Part shown: piece after piece, positions 23,675 through 34,996 of the stretch
Position numbering within the stretch: the first letter of the stretch is position 1
Layout of the letters: each line of letters starts with the position of its first letter
Made by a program: the position numbers and the translations under genes
Notes under the pieces: generated by a model
The model's input: the letters and a program-made list of their open reading frames with translations, nothing else
Told to the model about the DNA's origin: nothing
The model's database searches: none
NCBI GenBank assembly: GCA_025331125.1
Contig: JAOALB010000113.1
Location: forward strand, 124,001 to 188,000
Length of the DNA stretch: 64,000 nucleotides
Source: Mycogone perniciosa
Lineage: Eukaryota > Ascomycota > Sordariomycetes > Hypocreales > Hypocreaceae
Reading direction: 5' to 3'

Positions 23675-26071
23675 CTATCCTCGTTGTAGCCTCCTGGTAG
23701 TAAGCCGTCCCGATTCCCTTTTCGCCACCTCCGCCCAACTCTTTGCAGTTGGCAAAGATGGTACCTTTGGTCGAGTCGTTGCATTGGGATCATTGCCTTC
23801 GTAGACCAAATCTGACCTGAGTATTCTAGGAGAGGAGGACATGGCAGATGGAGACATTGAAAGACCAGGACTGAGAGGTGCAGGTGGAGTTGAAGGGGGC
23901 TCTCTGCTACCAGCAAGTTCGCCCCACTGAGGATTTGGCTTGTCATCTGATACCATAGTCCTACCTAGAACAGGGCTGTTTTGTGCCGGCGTTGGAACGC
24001 TTTCAATGCTTTCCCGCGAGAAGATGGATGAGGTCATGCTGCTATCCGTCAAACTCTGTTCGTGATTAAGATTAGGTGTTCCCGATCGACTCCCTGGAGT
24101 TACGGGTAGGGGCAACTTCGACCCCGAGCCCCGAGAACGCAGAGCATACCCTGAGAGGCTCGTCGTGCTCGGAGATCGTTGGACTAAACTGGCAGATCCT
24201 GAAGCAACTCTAAAGACCGTGTGGTTAGCCTGTCGGGCAATTGTATCGACTGAACGGGATGGCCCTGGAGTGTAAAGTTTGGCCGAGGAAATACGAGGAG
24301 ACGCGTGCTGCAGAGGTGCCATGGTGGGTCGTTTCAGGATCGATGTCGGCGTTGTTTGTGACTTGGTCAAACCAAGACCAATCCCAGCCAATGGGATAGC
24401 AGCATTGTATTGTATTGAAGCCGAACTGTTGTGACGGGAATGCTGTTCACGGCCGTGGTTCTTCTTGCGGCCGGCCTGGGCTTGCTCCAATATGTGGCAT
24501 CTTTCTTCCGCATCTTTTAATAATGCTTGCAGTCTTGAAACGTCATGTTCGTGTGCTTTCCTGGCGTTATCCAATCGCTTCTCATAAGTTTCATCTCTTC
24601 CTTTTAACTCATTGATTTTCCTTTTCAGGTCATCGTTTTCAGTCTTCAGACTGGCAAGATAACTAAACTTCTTGTCCCATTTGCCTTCGACCCATGATAT
24701 GGGGCGTTTACAGCACCCAGCATGGTATATTTGATGGATTCCTCCTAACATGCATAGTTTCTCGTCAACCTTCTCCGCGGGCAGTCGATTCCGCGGTGTG
24801 GACGAAATCATTCGGGAAATAAGATTGACCAGAGGCCGAGGCCTTACTGTTTCCTGACCTTCGTATGTGAACATGAAAGGTGGGGTCACCAGGGCGTGAG
24901 TTGTCAATTTTTCAAGAAGATCCTTGAGCTTCTCCTCCCGAATTGCAAGCTTTTCGGACCGAGCAAGCTCAGGTGGATAAGCGAGGGCGTCGTCGAATTC
25001 ACACAACCTCACGTTGTATAGAACTGCGGCAATATTGAGATAGACTAGTCCGAGGGAATAAATATCCGAGAGTTGCATGCTGGAGCCATGTTCACCATAC
25101 AGCTCCGGCGCTCGCCATTTCTCGGTTCCAGGATTTCCATCAATGGTAGTCTGATCCTGGCCGCTCACGTCCTTGGAGATGCCAAAATCTGCCAAATGCA
25201 CGCGATCGGCCTTGAGTAGGATGTTGGACGGTTTGATATCAAGGTGGCGGACATTGTTGGAGTGGCAATGCGACATTGCACGTGCCACACAGCCTACCAC
25301 ACTTCGCAGAAACTCAAAGGGGCATTTTGCAAGCGAATCCAGGTTTTGCGAGACCGAGGGGTTGATTACGCTTAGATCATTCAGTTCCAATGCATCCAGT
25401 CTTGCCATGATATCTTCACAATCACCCTTCCCAACACGCAATAAGTCTAGGTCGTTGAGCAGCGTGTCGAGGTCGCATACGGCAGCAGGCCAAATGAGCA
25501 GACACAACTCGTGCGGGCGAGGCATGTAAGCCGCCACGAGTTTGACGACATGACGGTGGTCAAGCTTGCGCATAGTCAACCCTTCCTGCCGCAGATCGTC
25601 AATTGTGATACCCCGTCGTCGAGTGATCCGCTTTCGGGCGAGACAGACGGAGCCATGCATCACTTTGTCGACGCGGCCAAATGCGCCACCCCCTAGATGG
25701 TCGAGCAACGTAAGCCTGGAGTCGAACCGCCTAGCCTCGGGGCCATTGAAGAGAGGTTTGTGACTGGAGGGCGTGATGGTCAGCACGGTAATAGTATGGG
25801 TGTAGTAACAGTCGTTCATCCAAGCGACCTACACGCTGGGCCACTGCTCATCGTTGTGCCACGCGGCGATGGCTTCGCGCTCCCTGAGCTCCTGCTCAGC
25901 TTCCCATGCAGGGCCAAGAGAGAAGACCGTCGAGTTTCGGTGGCCAACGGTGATCCAACCGCTACCGCGATCGCCCATGGTGGGACACGCTCGCAGGATA
26001 TAGGATCCGTATCCTGGCTTGGCAGGCGATGATTCCAAAGATGCCGGTGATTCGTTCTCCCGAGACGGCAT
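23675..26071 (-). CDS. Serine/threonine protein kinase with coiled coil and Ser-rich tail
   Basis: Two exons (26071-25833, 25763-23675; 69-bp intron) give 775 residues. A stop lies upstream in frame, so the ATG at 26071 (MPSRENESPASLESS) is the likely start. The kinase domain begins with the glycine loop GGGAFGRV (104-111) and has the ATP-binding Lys in ARKRI (about 124). The catalytic loop is HLDIKPSN with Asp255, followed by DFG at 272-274 and the P+1 region GTEKWRAPE. The residue before the catalytic Asp is Leu rather than Arg, so this is a non-RD kinase. A coiled coil follows at about 460-515, rich in Lys, Glu and Leu. The last 250 residues are Ser/Thr/Pro-rich with many SP and TP sites. 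It shares a 924-bp divergent promoter region with the bZIP gene. The substrate is unknown. Confidence 0.88.
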
Positions 26072-26995
26072 CTGCGTCGTGGAGATGTCGATATCAATCC
26101 CTGCGCCCTTCGAACAATCAATTATCCGAGCCGCTATGTAGCAGTACTAGTACTAGTAGTACGGAGTACTCCTTCTGCTACAGGTGAGGTGGGCGCCTTA
26201 TCGGTACGTACCGAAGCCCCCACGCGCTGCCTCAGCCTGTCTGCACTACCCCAGAAAACGTTAGGGCTGACGAAGTTTTCCAAGCGCTCAACCTCGACAA
26301 AAGTCCGTCCCCAGACAAAGGAACGCGCAACAAGTCCGGCTGAGAACTCAGAAAACAACCTTAAATGAGAGCTGACTAAGAACTGTGGAAGCTTCCGTGC
26401 GGACGGTTTCCGCATTCCACGACTCGGTAGTCTCCATCGGCTAAATATCCGGCAGTGCCCCCTAGTCAGATGTGGTCCTCCGCGTTCCCCGAAATATGTC
26501 GGCTTATCACCAACGGCGCGGCATGTCAGCACCAACTCCACCTGTCGCTCGTGTTCTGCCCGTTAGTCTGGAAACCGTTCGTTGTTCACCATGCCCTCCC
26601 AGGACGAGGATATGGATGCGATCCATCTCGGAGGTAACCGACAGACGCTCAAAACCTGACACATCCCCATCAAGAACAGCATACGCCAGGAACCATCACC
26701 GACAGCCGGCCATCTCCACAGAGCCCACCTGCCCGCACAGCATACCTAGTTACGTTACTGCTATTATGGTGCAATCGAGCCGAGCCATTTAACAGTACGA
26801 GCCCACCGACTGAGCGCTATTACGAGTACTACGCGCCTCGCGCCGTTTTCTGTCATTGCGACCGTTGAGAGCCGACGTTGAGCCTTGACCCCACGAGCCG
26901 TTGGGTATTAGAGCAGTCGGATCCCGCTCGAGACGCAGCGAACAGGGCTGGGCTGAGGCTCGACCAACTGCCGACCGACCACTACTACTAATAAA
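26072..26995. promoter_or_regulatory. Divergent promoter region, kinase and bZIP genes
   Basis: 924 bp between the start codons of two divergent genes. It contains a TAGTAC-rich stretch followed by TACGGAGTACTCC at 26160-26172. No other element was recognised. Open frames here are short and unsupported. Confidence 0.5.
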
Positions 26996-28997
26996 ATGAG
27001 TCTGCGGTCCAGGGGCGTGTCCCGCCCGACGATACCGTCCATCCAGAGCGAGATAGCAATCCTCAATGCTGAGCAGTACGACGATGAACCCGCCTATCGA
27101 ACCGCCAGATCGCCGTCGAGGCGTGGTGCCGCATCGAATGGAAAGCGTCCCTCCCCGTCCGATCGTGCAGAGAACGGCGATGACGACGAAGATGAAGTGA
27201 AGAAGAAGCGATCGAGAGGACGGCCGCGACTGGATACCAAGGATGAGACTGCCGCTGATGTGAGTAAACGACGATGCTTGGCGCCCAGTTGTCATATTTC
27301 CCGACCTTCGTTCTTGTCCTTCCATTGTATATGAGTTGTATATGCGCATGCGGATCTATTTTCTAACTATTCACGTCCAGCGACGCCGAACACAAATCCG
27401 CCTTGCCCAGCGGGCATACCGGCATCGCAAAGACACAGCAATTACCACCCTTGAGGAAAAAGTCAAGGAGCTGGAAACAGTAAACGAGACCATGGGCAAG
27501 GAGTTCTCAAAGTTCTACGATGTTATTCTAGCTCAGGGAATTCTTGATACGGTCCCTCCGCACACTTCGTCTCGCCTGAGGGCGATTGCCGACAAACTTT
27601 TACGTCTTGCCAGCACGGCGGGTGCAGGACATGGGCTTGTGTCCTCCGAAAGCGACGAGCCTGCCATGAAATTGCCCGGGAGCCGACGAAATACTGCCCA
27701 TAACACCTCCGGCGATATGGGCCATGGCTCATCAACCAGTGTTATCGCGGACTTTGGGTTGGACACTGCTTCGACTTTCTCATCGTCTTTGCCGAGTGCC
27801 CAACAAGGAAATACGTTTTCCTATGAAGTCATCACGCAAGCAACTCCTAATAACGCCAGTTTCCCCTTTTTTACCGCCATAGAACCAACGCAGTCGCAGC
27901 AACAGGGTCATCATCCTGGTCTTCCCATACCCAATCCATATCCCAAACTTCCATCCCCACAGTCATATGCGTCTCATGAACGAACCTTCAGTCGGCGGTT
28001 GCAACGGATAACCCTCGAGCGTGGCCTCAAAATGGCGTCGATGCCGAACCCGCCCACCGTCAGGTATGCCGAAGCATTTGGTTTTTGTCTCCTGTTCGAA
28101 TCGCGCGAATCAGTCATCCGCAGGCTGGCCGCAGGACTTAGGAGAACAGCCAGCGAAAGTTTGGATACTTGGAAGGCGCCAATAACAACGTTGCCGGGCG
28201 ACCAATACGTATTCTTGGAGAGTACATTTGGTGGCTCCGGTTCTGACGGCTCAAATCAGGCTTTGCTACCGTTGGGCAGATCATCCGAGGTTACAGGTTT
28301 CCCCAACATGACAGCGCCATTCGGCCCTAATTCTCAATCTGAATCAGCACTGGACGACAGGATCGAACAACGAATACGACTGATTTGCCGAAACTTTGAG
28401 GGCGAGTTTTTCACCTCGGAGGAGGTCGAGCTCTTCTTACGTAGATTAGGAATACACATCCCCCAGCACGCCGACTATGTTGAAGCTGAGGTTGACTTGA
28501 ATGACCTCGGGGAATCTGAAGAGGTAAACTTGAGTGTGTCTTCAACAAACAATCAATGTCAGTTTGGCGGGCCTGGCATGGTATCCGGCTCTTCATTTGG
28601 TGGTTTCATTTCTCAAAGCAACATGTGGTCGGCCAACACATCTGCACCAGGCAACTTCACAGGATCGGCAATGGGAACCTCTTCGCTGGGTAGTCAGGCT
28701 ATTAACGTGGGGGCCGTATTTGACACAACAGATCCACACAGTGGACTTGGCTATATGAATACTCAGGACTTTGGCCAGATGTGGCCCACAGGCTCTACCT
28801 GGACGAAGACCAAGGTAACAGTGGATGTGCAGAGGCTAATTGACGGTAAGTTGAGATGTTGGCATCCGGCTTTCGTGATAAGAAGCTAACGAATATCAGA
28901 GCTGGTTTCAAAGGCAGTGTGCTTAGGACGAGCACCAGGTGTGCGGCCTAAAGATGTCGTCAGGGCTCTCAAGATTGCTGCGGGTTTGGTTTCATGA
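26996..28997 (+). CDS. Fungal bZIP transcription factor
   Basis: Three exons (26996-27259, 27381-28845, 28900-28997; introns 121 and 54 bp) give 608 residues. The first intron splits the DNA-binding domain: exon 1 ends with the linker SRGRPRLDTKDETAAD. Exon 2 starts RRRTQIRLAQRAYRHRK, the basic region, and continues with leucine-zipper heptads (ITTLEEKVKELETVNETM). The QIRLAQRAYRHRK signature places it with the fungal Yap/AP-1-like group (Gln and Tyr/Phe at DNA-contacting positions), without a clear redox Cys-rich domain. The centre carries Gln/Ser-rich stretches. A conserved downstream block is RLQRITLERGLKMASMP and AEAFGFCLLFESRESV. The third exon supplies a C-terminal motif (ELVSKAVCLGRAPGVRPKDV). 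The target genes are unknown. Confidence 0.9.
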
Positions 28998-29724
28998 GGC
29001 TAGCGGATGAACAATGGTAAAGGGTTCTGAACGGGTAGCAAAATCTAGGCAGCAAAGCATTGGCGTCACTTGATTTTCAGCAAAAAGCGGGAGCAGGTCA
29101 ACGGATCCTTATTTGGATGCTAGGTTGCTTTTCGGAGCGAAGGAGTTCTCGAGGTCCTTTCACCCTAAACAATAGTGCGAAGGGTCCTCTATCGGCTGGC
29201 GAGCTTTGATTCCCTTTGGGGATTTTGCGCTTCTTTGAACAATTATTCGTTTTTGGCCCGTTTGAGGCTGCTGCGTCATATATGGAATGGGACGAGTTGT
29301 CCAGTGTCTTAATATTCAGCCTGATGGCATGTATTGGAAAGAGGGGAAGGGGCATCAGTTTGTTGACTCGAGCGTAACGAATAGTTTTATCAAAACAACC
29401 CAGTTGAATCGTCGTCGTTGAGATGGAATGAGCATGTAGGCCTTTAGCTGAATAACCCTAACCCCAGCCATGGTCTGTGACAGGGGTTGGTGATACATCG
29501 TACATGTTTCGTATGCTTCATCCCTCATCGCGAACCTGAATGGCTGTCGTGTTCCATCTATACTCAAATTCAGTCAGTCACAATCCTGGAAACAGAGAAA
29601 TACCACATCTTCACTTCTAAATGCTAGTTTAGATCGCTATCTTACGGCTTCAGTCACTACCACCTACCATACCGAATCAAACGTGGAGTATGAAAAGCAG
29701 AGCCTCCCTACCTCTTCCGTGAAG

Positions 29725-31158
29725 TTCAAGCCTCGCCTGATCATCCACGGCGGGGCGGGCAATATCATTCGCAAGGACTATCCCCCCGAGAAGTATCAAG
29801 CCTATCGCAATGCCCTCCTCTCTATCGTACGCCTCTAGAAGTCACGGTTATGAAAATCAATCTCTAACAAAACCCAGGTCTCCAATACAAACGACTACAT
29901 GAACTCCACTCAAACCCCAATTTCAAAGACGCAAAAATCACCGTCAGACTACGCGTACACTAAGCCCTCCGCCCTTGACGTCGCCACCCATGCCGTCCTG
30001 CAACTCGAAGACAACCCCCTCTTCAACAGCGGCCACGGCGCCGTCTTCACCCGTGACGGCATAAACGAGCTCGAAGCGTCCGTGATGGTCTCCCGGGGCT
30101 TTAAAAAGCGCGGCGTGGGCGTCATGGGCCTGCGGCGTGTTCGCAATCCCATCTTGCTTGCGCGGATGATGCTTGAGCACGGGGAGCAAGATCTCGCGCC
30201 CAGGGGCCTTGCAACCTCCACGGGTGGTGGGAGTAGTGTAAGCGAGGGGGGTGTGGATGTTGATGTGCCGTCTGCGCAGGGACATACGCAGATCCATGGC
30301 GTGGCGGCAGAGAAATTAGCGCAGCGGTATGGTCTTGAGATGGTTGCTCCGGGGTACTTCTTCACACAGCAGCGCTGGGATGAGCATGTCCGAGCCTTGG
30401 AGCGTGAGAAGGCGGGTCATAGCATGGGGACTTGGGATGCGGAGGAGTATCTCCCTCAAGGAACGGTCGGAGCGGTGGCATTGGATGAGAATGGTGTGGT
30501 ATGCGCGGCAACGAGCACGGGTGGCATGACGAATAAGCTGACGGGGCGGATTGGCGATACCCCCGTCGTGGGCGCTGGCTTCTGGGCCGAGGAGTGGGCT
30601 GAGGAGGGAGACCCCACAAGCAGTACTCGTAAGACAGCGTGGGAGAGACTTGCAAATGCTGTGAATGGGGTTGAGCCGGGGATCAGCTTCACGGGTCCGC
30701 TTCAGGGGTTGTTCGCTGACTGTCTCCCAACTCCATGGATGTATTCTCTTCTTGATGCCAATGAGTGGCAAAGCCGTGGTCTTACAACCACGAGATCCAT
30801 TGCTGTCTCCGGGACGGGTAATGGCGACTCTTTCATCAGGATCAATGCCGTGCGGACAGTCGCCGCGATGGCAAGATGGAAACCAGAGTCTGGCGCAAAG
30901 GCATTGACTCACGTCACCGGCTCCGGAGGTGAGCTGCAAAAGAGCGCGGGAGACCGATGGAAGCGGACAGGAGAAGGCGAAGGCGGCATGATTGGTATCG
31001 AGTCCGTTATTGTGCGGGACCCGGAGGGAAATATTGTCGACACTAGATCTGGGATCTTGATGGACTATAATTGCGGAGGCATGTATCGGGCATGGATTGA
31101 CAATGATGGGAGCGCTGTGATGAGCATCTGGTCAAATGGTTCTTCGGACGGAATCTGA
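29725..31158 (+). CDS. Type 2 (Ntn-hydrolase) L-asparaginase / isoaspartyl peptidase, 5' end unresolved
   Basis: The conserved protein begins FKPRLIIHGGAGNI at 29725, continues to 29826, crosses a 51-bp phase-0 intron and runs from 29878 to a stop at 31158. Family marks are HGGAGN, the block FNSGHGAVFTRDG, and the autoproteolytic site EEYLPQGTVGAVALD, whose Thr in GTVGAVA is the nucleophile. TGGMTNKLTGRIGDTPVVGAG and SGTGNGDSFIR complete the substrate site. The enzyme would hydrolyse asparagine or beta-aspartyl peptides. The frame is open upstream to a TGA at 29491 but has no ATG. One consistent model is a mini-exon ATG-TTT-C at 29504-29510 spliced by a 143-bp intron (29511-29653), which keeps the frame. 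This part is inference, and the listed start marks the conserved region only. Confidence 0.85.
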
Positions 31159-31693
31159 GCACACAAAGAGTTGATAAATATCAGACCAAGATCTTTTTCT
31201 AATTCGTTTCTTCCGTTTTTGTCCGGGATTAGAGTGTGAGCTGGCCTCCTCGGCCTATTTTTCAACTATACACGGACGACTCGTTTCGCCCCCCAGTCAG
31301 CGTTTTTGTATTCGTACATGTGATCCCCAACCACAGGCTCCTCGACAAGCATCAGATTCCTCCTCCTCGCCACAACTTCTTCCCAAATCGCAGTCCAATA
31401 CCCAGCCTGCCCCTGAATTCCCTGTCTATAATTCATGGAAAACGCCAGCGCGATGCGATTGTAGATTATCCGTAAATGTCGGCTTATTTTTTTCGTCCCC
31501 ATGTTCTTGTTTGTGCGGTTGGTAATTCTTTATCTCGTGTTCTCCTTCAGAGTAGAGCCAACACAGAGAGAGGTAAAGTCGTTCATAAAAAACACACAAG
31601 AACAAGAATAGAGGAAAGACATAAAAAGAGGTAGAGTTGAGAGGCGTCAAAAAAAATATCGCGATTCATTCATCGTCGTCCCGGGTAATTCAT
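31159..31693. other. Convergent intergenic, asparaginase and TIM17
   Basis: 535 bp holding the 3' UTRs of two convergent genes. No gene, RNA or repeat is recognised. Confidence 0.5.
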
Positions 31694-32241
31694 TCACATA
31701 GCCTGAGCCTCGGTGTTTGGCGGCGGCTGGGGAAGCTCAAGCTTCGTAGTTCCAGCCATCATCTTGGAGAAAGCAATACCGACACCCTCAATGACGGCCA
31801 GCAGGACAGCGCAGCCAATGGCGTTGTTTCGCGCAGCCTTGACACCGCCTCGGAAGGCGAGCGAGCCGCCGGTGAAGAAGCCAGCAATGATGGCATTGTA
31901 GGGGTCTTCCTTCTTGCGGATACCCTTGACAGCGCAGTCGAATGTCGAGAAGAGACCGCCCCAGACACCAAAGTTGCCGCCGAGGACGGGGGCGCGCATC
32001 TTGACAGCGGTGATGGCACCGATACGGCGCTCGCCATAGGGGGAGTTCCGGAAGCCCTTGATGCCGTGCCAGATGCTTCCTCCGATGGCCTATGGCGGTT
32101 CATTGAGTCAGCAAAGGCCTGCGGTTGGGCCCTGGAATGCGCAGAGTGAAGCCGGAGGGGAGGAGGACTCACGCCCATGGCAAAGGCGCCACCAAAGTCA
32201 TTGAGGATGACCCAGGGACAGGGATCGCGTCCGTGATCCAT
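31694..32241 (-). CDS. TIM17: TIM17, mitochondrial inner-membrane translocase subunit
   Basis: Two exons (32241-32173, 32089-31694; 83-bp phase-0 intron) encode 154 residues, the normal length for Tim17. The N-terminus MDHGRDPCPW is the acidic/Cys motif of Tim17. It is followed by ILNDFGGAFAMGAIGGSIWH, GFRNSP, GERRIGAI and the hydrophobic helix segments with GxxxG spacing (GGNFGVWGGLFSTFDC, IIAGFFTGGSLAFRGG). Cys8 and Cys75 correspond in position to the conserved disulfide pair of yeast Tim17. Tim17 partners Tim23 in the presequence translocase of the inner membrane. The length and missing N-terminal extension distinguish it from Tim23 and Tim22. Confidence 0.95.
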
Positions 32242-33290
32242 GGCTGCGGTATTTCGGGCAAAAGGAGACGGCGAGCACGAAGCAGTGGGGGTCCGATAGG
32301 AGGACGAGAAGAGTTTGGGCTTTGGCAATGAAGAAGTCGACTGCGATGCGAAGCCGAGTGACGATGCAGAAAAATTCCGCCCATAGGTTGACCAATCGGG
32401 ACTAGCTCCAACGGGTAGTTCCGTTTGTAACGGAGTCACCTGACCCGTGAATAATACGAATGGCAATACGCGTACTCCGTACTCCGTACGAATCTCGCAT
32501 TGCTAAAGAGAAAAATCGCTCGATTTTCATGGGTTAATTCTTCTGACACTACGGAGTAGTGCTGGTATGCAGCTAGCATCTATCTTCCAAGGATATTTAG
32601 CCCAAAAACAGGGCGGCCAGGCGAGCCGACTACTACTCCTAGCAGTTGACTAGTAATCCATGCATACGAGTACCTATTGAGTCTCGGTATTTACGTCTAA
32701 CCTAGGCAAAGGGTGGACCTCAAAATCCCCCGACATCACCAGCAATCCATTACGGAGTAGATACGAGAGCTTTAAGCCTCTTCGACGCCGCTGTAAGCTG
32801 CCGGTCTTAGTTTACGTCATGCTTACTTATTAACTCTGTTTCAATGACCTTGCGGAAATCGCCCGGGGCCCATGCAACACGAGATCTGGCCCAGCGCGTT
32901 GCGTGTAAAGACGAGTTGAAACCATTGGGACCGTCGTAAGAATATACTAATATGTGCTAGTGTTCAAACAGGTGCCGAAACTAGAGAAGACAGTGTAATA
33001 GTTCATAATGTCAACTTTGACAGTTCCCGACTGTCCGTTTGGGAATCCGGTTCCTGAACCACATAGCCTCAAAGGACCTCCGACTAACCCCCGACTTTCC
33101 AGAACGGGCTTGCCGACTTCAAAGCGGAGTCCTTAACCTCCGTCTCCGAACCTTGCCCAATTCGTGCTCCTTGCCAAGCTTCTGTGACTCTTATAAACGC
33201 CTCGCATTTTGCTCGAGGTCGACTTTCGTATCTTCTCCATCTTCTCCGTACTAAACTAGACGTTGTCCAAGCTTAAGTCCTTATTTCACC
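32242..33290. other. Divergent intergenic, TIM17 and GNAT genes
   Basis: 1,049 bp of promoter DNA. It holds four exact copies of the dispersed motif, the densest set in the window: overlapping TACTCCGTA copies at 32473-32481 and 32480-32488, then TACGGAGTA at 32550-32558 and 32751-32759. No gene is supported. Confidence 0.5.
32473..32488. repeat. Two overlapping copies of TACTCCGTA
   Basis: GTACTCCGTACTCCGTAC contains two 9-mers overlapping by two bases, about 235 bp upstream of the TIM17 start codon. See the finding on the dispersed motif. Confidence 0.85.
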
Positions 33291-34002
33291 ATGCCCCTGA
33301 AAGTCATCCCGGCCTCCGAGGCTGACGCGGCCCGGTCTCTCGCTATTGAAAACAAGGCTTTTGGTCCTGACCCCGTCTCTGTAGTCATCTACCCAGGCCC
33401 CCCGGAGGATGACGCCTCGCGTATCGCTGGCATGGTGGAGAAGCTGCATAGCATCCCAGCAAGTCGATGGATGAAAGTCGTTGATACGGATCTTGCCACA
33501 AAAGGGGGGGAGAGCACCATCGCCATTGCTAAGTGGTATATCTGGGAGGGAGTCTTCCCTTCCGCCCGAGAAGTGGGGTCCAGGGACAAATCCGGAGGCA
33601 TGCGAGCTCTTCTTCGGTCTCATGATGAAGAAATGGCAGGACAGGTTCCAGGGCAAACCGCACCTCTGTAAGTGCTCTTGAACGGCCTGGCCACTACTAT
33701 AGACAAGGAGCAACAAGATTAACCATGTGCCCCCTTTGCCCCCCACTGTTCTAGACCTTAAGCTTCTCATCACAGACCCAGAGCACCAGCGACGAGGTGC
33801 TGGTGCCATGTTGCTTAGGTGGGGGACCGAAGAGGCTGATCGACTGGGCCTTGAGACGTATCTCGAGGCCAGCGCTGAAGGCCTGCCGTTGTACGAAAAT
33901 CACGGCTTCCGCGAGGTTGAAAAGGTCGTTGCTGATTTTTCAAAATGGGGTGGGCCGTCCGATGCCGAAAGTGTATGTATGGTTCGACAGCCAAATGCTT
34001 AG
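33291..34002 (+). CDS. GNAT family N-acetyltransferase with an apparent frameshift
   Basis: The gene starts MPLKVIPASEADAARSLAIE in frame 1 and stays coding through IAIAKWYIWEG. The homologous continuation (PPEKWGPGTNPEACELFFG, then WQDRFQGKPHLY) is in the next frame. It is joined by a GT-AG intron (33668-33754) to LKLLITDPEHQRRGAGAMLL, the acetyl-CoA binding motif A (QRRGAG), and on to a stop at 34000-34002. A one-base indel must therefore lie at about 33548-33570, in the sequence GGGAGGGAGTCTTCCCTTCC. No plausible intron resolves it. Either the gene is recently inactivated or the assembly has a one-base error. The family acetylates small amines or protein N-termini, and the substrate is unknown. 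Confidence 0.78.
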
Positions 34003-34175
34003 GTGGTTAACGGGAGGATTGTGCTTTGTGTATTCAACATATACCCAATAGAATAGAATATGTGATTATAGAGCGGCTAGATCAGCATCTCTTGTTTTAA
34101 ACTGCAGTTTGTGAACTTTATGGGTATGTGTGAGGCTGCCCCAGTCCAATGGTAACATGGGCAGTTTGTCATTCA

Positions 34176-34246
34176 GCGCGAGGGTGAGCTTCATGGCAAT
34201 CAGGGGCAATCACAAGAATGTTAAGTAATCACACCAAACATGGCAA
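34176..34246. repeat. Direct repeat copy 1 (GCGCGAGGGTGAGC...)
   Basis: About 70 bp beginning GCGCGAGGGTGAGC and containing CAATCACAAGAATGTTAAG. A similar copy lies 401 bp downstream, at 34577. Differences are scattered substitutions, indicating an old duplication. Confidence 0.75.
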
Positions 34247-34510
34247 ATCATATCGTGTGTTTAGGGACTGTGTTATCAATCAAGACAATTAAGTGGGCGA
34301 CAAAACAAGAAGGACTGTAAAAGATACTAGGTAGATACCCTAACATTTGACTAACTAATAGAATGTCGAGAGATTTTGCTGTTGTATTTATGATAGCTAA
34401 ATGATAGCTGGATAAGAGCTATTCACAGCAATGAGGGTTGTTATCAGGAATCGGAGATATCTATAGCAATGACAGTCATCCGTAGTAATTACGGTTAGCT
34501 ATAGTAACGA

Positions 34511-34566
34511 GACGGATCTGTAGGCAACGGGTCCATCCACCGTTCAACCAATGTTCTGGGGTCCGG
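34511..34566 (-). pseudogene. Short relic similar to the HNH gene 3' coding end
   Basis: The plus-strand segment GGTCCATCCACCGTTCAACC followed by AATGTTCTGGGG resembles 35104-35135 in the neighbouring HNH gene (GGTCCAACCATCGTTCAATC then GATGTTCTGGGG). Read on the minus strand it gives NRTPEHWLNGGWT beside NPRTSIERWLDQL in the gene. This looks like a remnant of a duplicated copy. It is short, so chance similarity is not fully excluded. Confidence 0.5.
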
Positions 34567-34576
34567 TTATTATTTG

Positions 34577-34647
34577 GCGCGAGGGTGAGCATCATGGTAG
34601 TCAGGGCCAATCACAAGAATGTTAAGCTATCACATCAAAGATAGCAC
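34577..34647. repeat. Direct repeat copy 2 (GCGCGAGGGTGAGC...)
   Basis: Second copy of the ~70-bp repeat, sharing GCGCGAGGGTGAGC and CAATCACAAGAATGTTAAG with the copy at 34176. Confidence 0.75.
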
Positions 34648-34996
34648 CCTATAGCGAGGTTTTGCCAAACATCGTACAATATCCATTGATCAAGAAAACG
34701 CACCAAACTAACTAGAGCTCAACTTAGGACGGTATTACGATTATCTTCAAGTCCCCCAACGCCAGAAATAACGTCAATAACATTCAACACCCACTGATGG
34801 TATCCTTCGTCTTAAGGTGCTCCATGTTCTATCGTCGGAATGGAATATTCTCGGACTTTTTAGGCGACGACAGAAGAGTACGGCCAGGATTGGCGGTAAG
34901 AGTATGATGGTCGGTCGGGGCGACGGCGGTCCGTATCTTCTGTTCATCATCCTGTCGTGTGTCGGTCTTTTTTTCCCCTTCTCCCTTGCGTCCATC

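Larger units (their letters stand above)
34003..34996. other. Repeat-bearing intergenic region next to the HNH gene
   Basis: 994 bp, relatively AT-rich, containing a pair of imperfect ~70-bp direct repeats and a short relic resembling the 3' coding part of the adjacent HNH gene. No intact gene. Confidence 0.55.

Noticed and set aside
31759..32466. Long Ser/Pro-rich open frame across TIM17
   Set aside because: It is the shadow of the TIM17 exons and intron in another frame. TIM17 itself is unambiguous.
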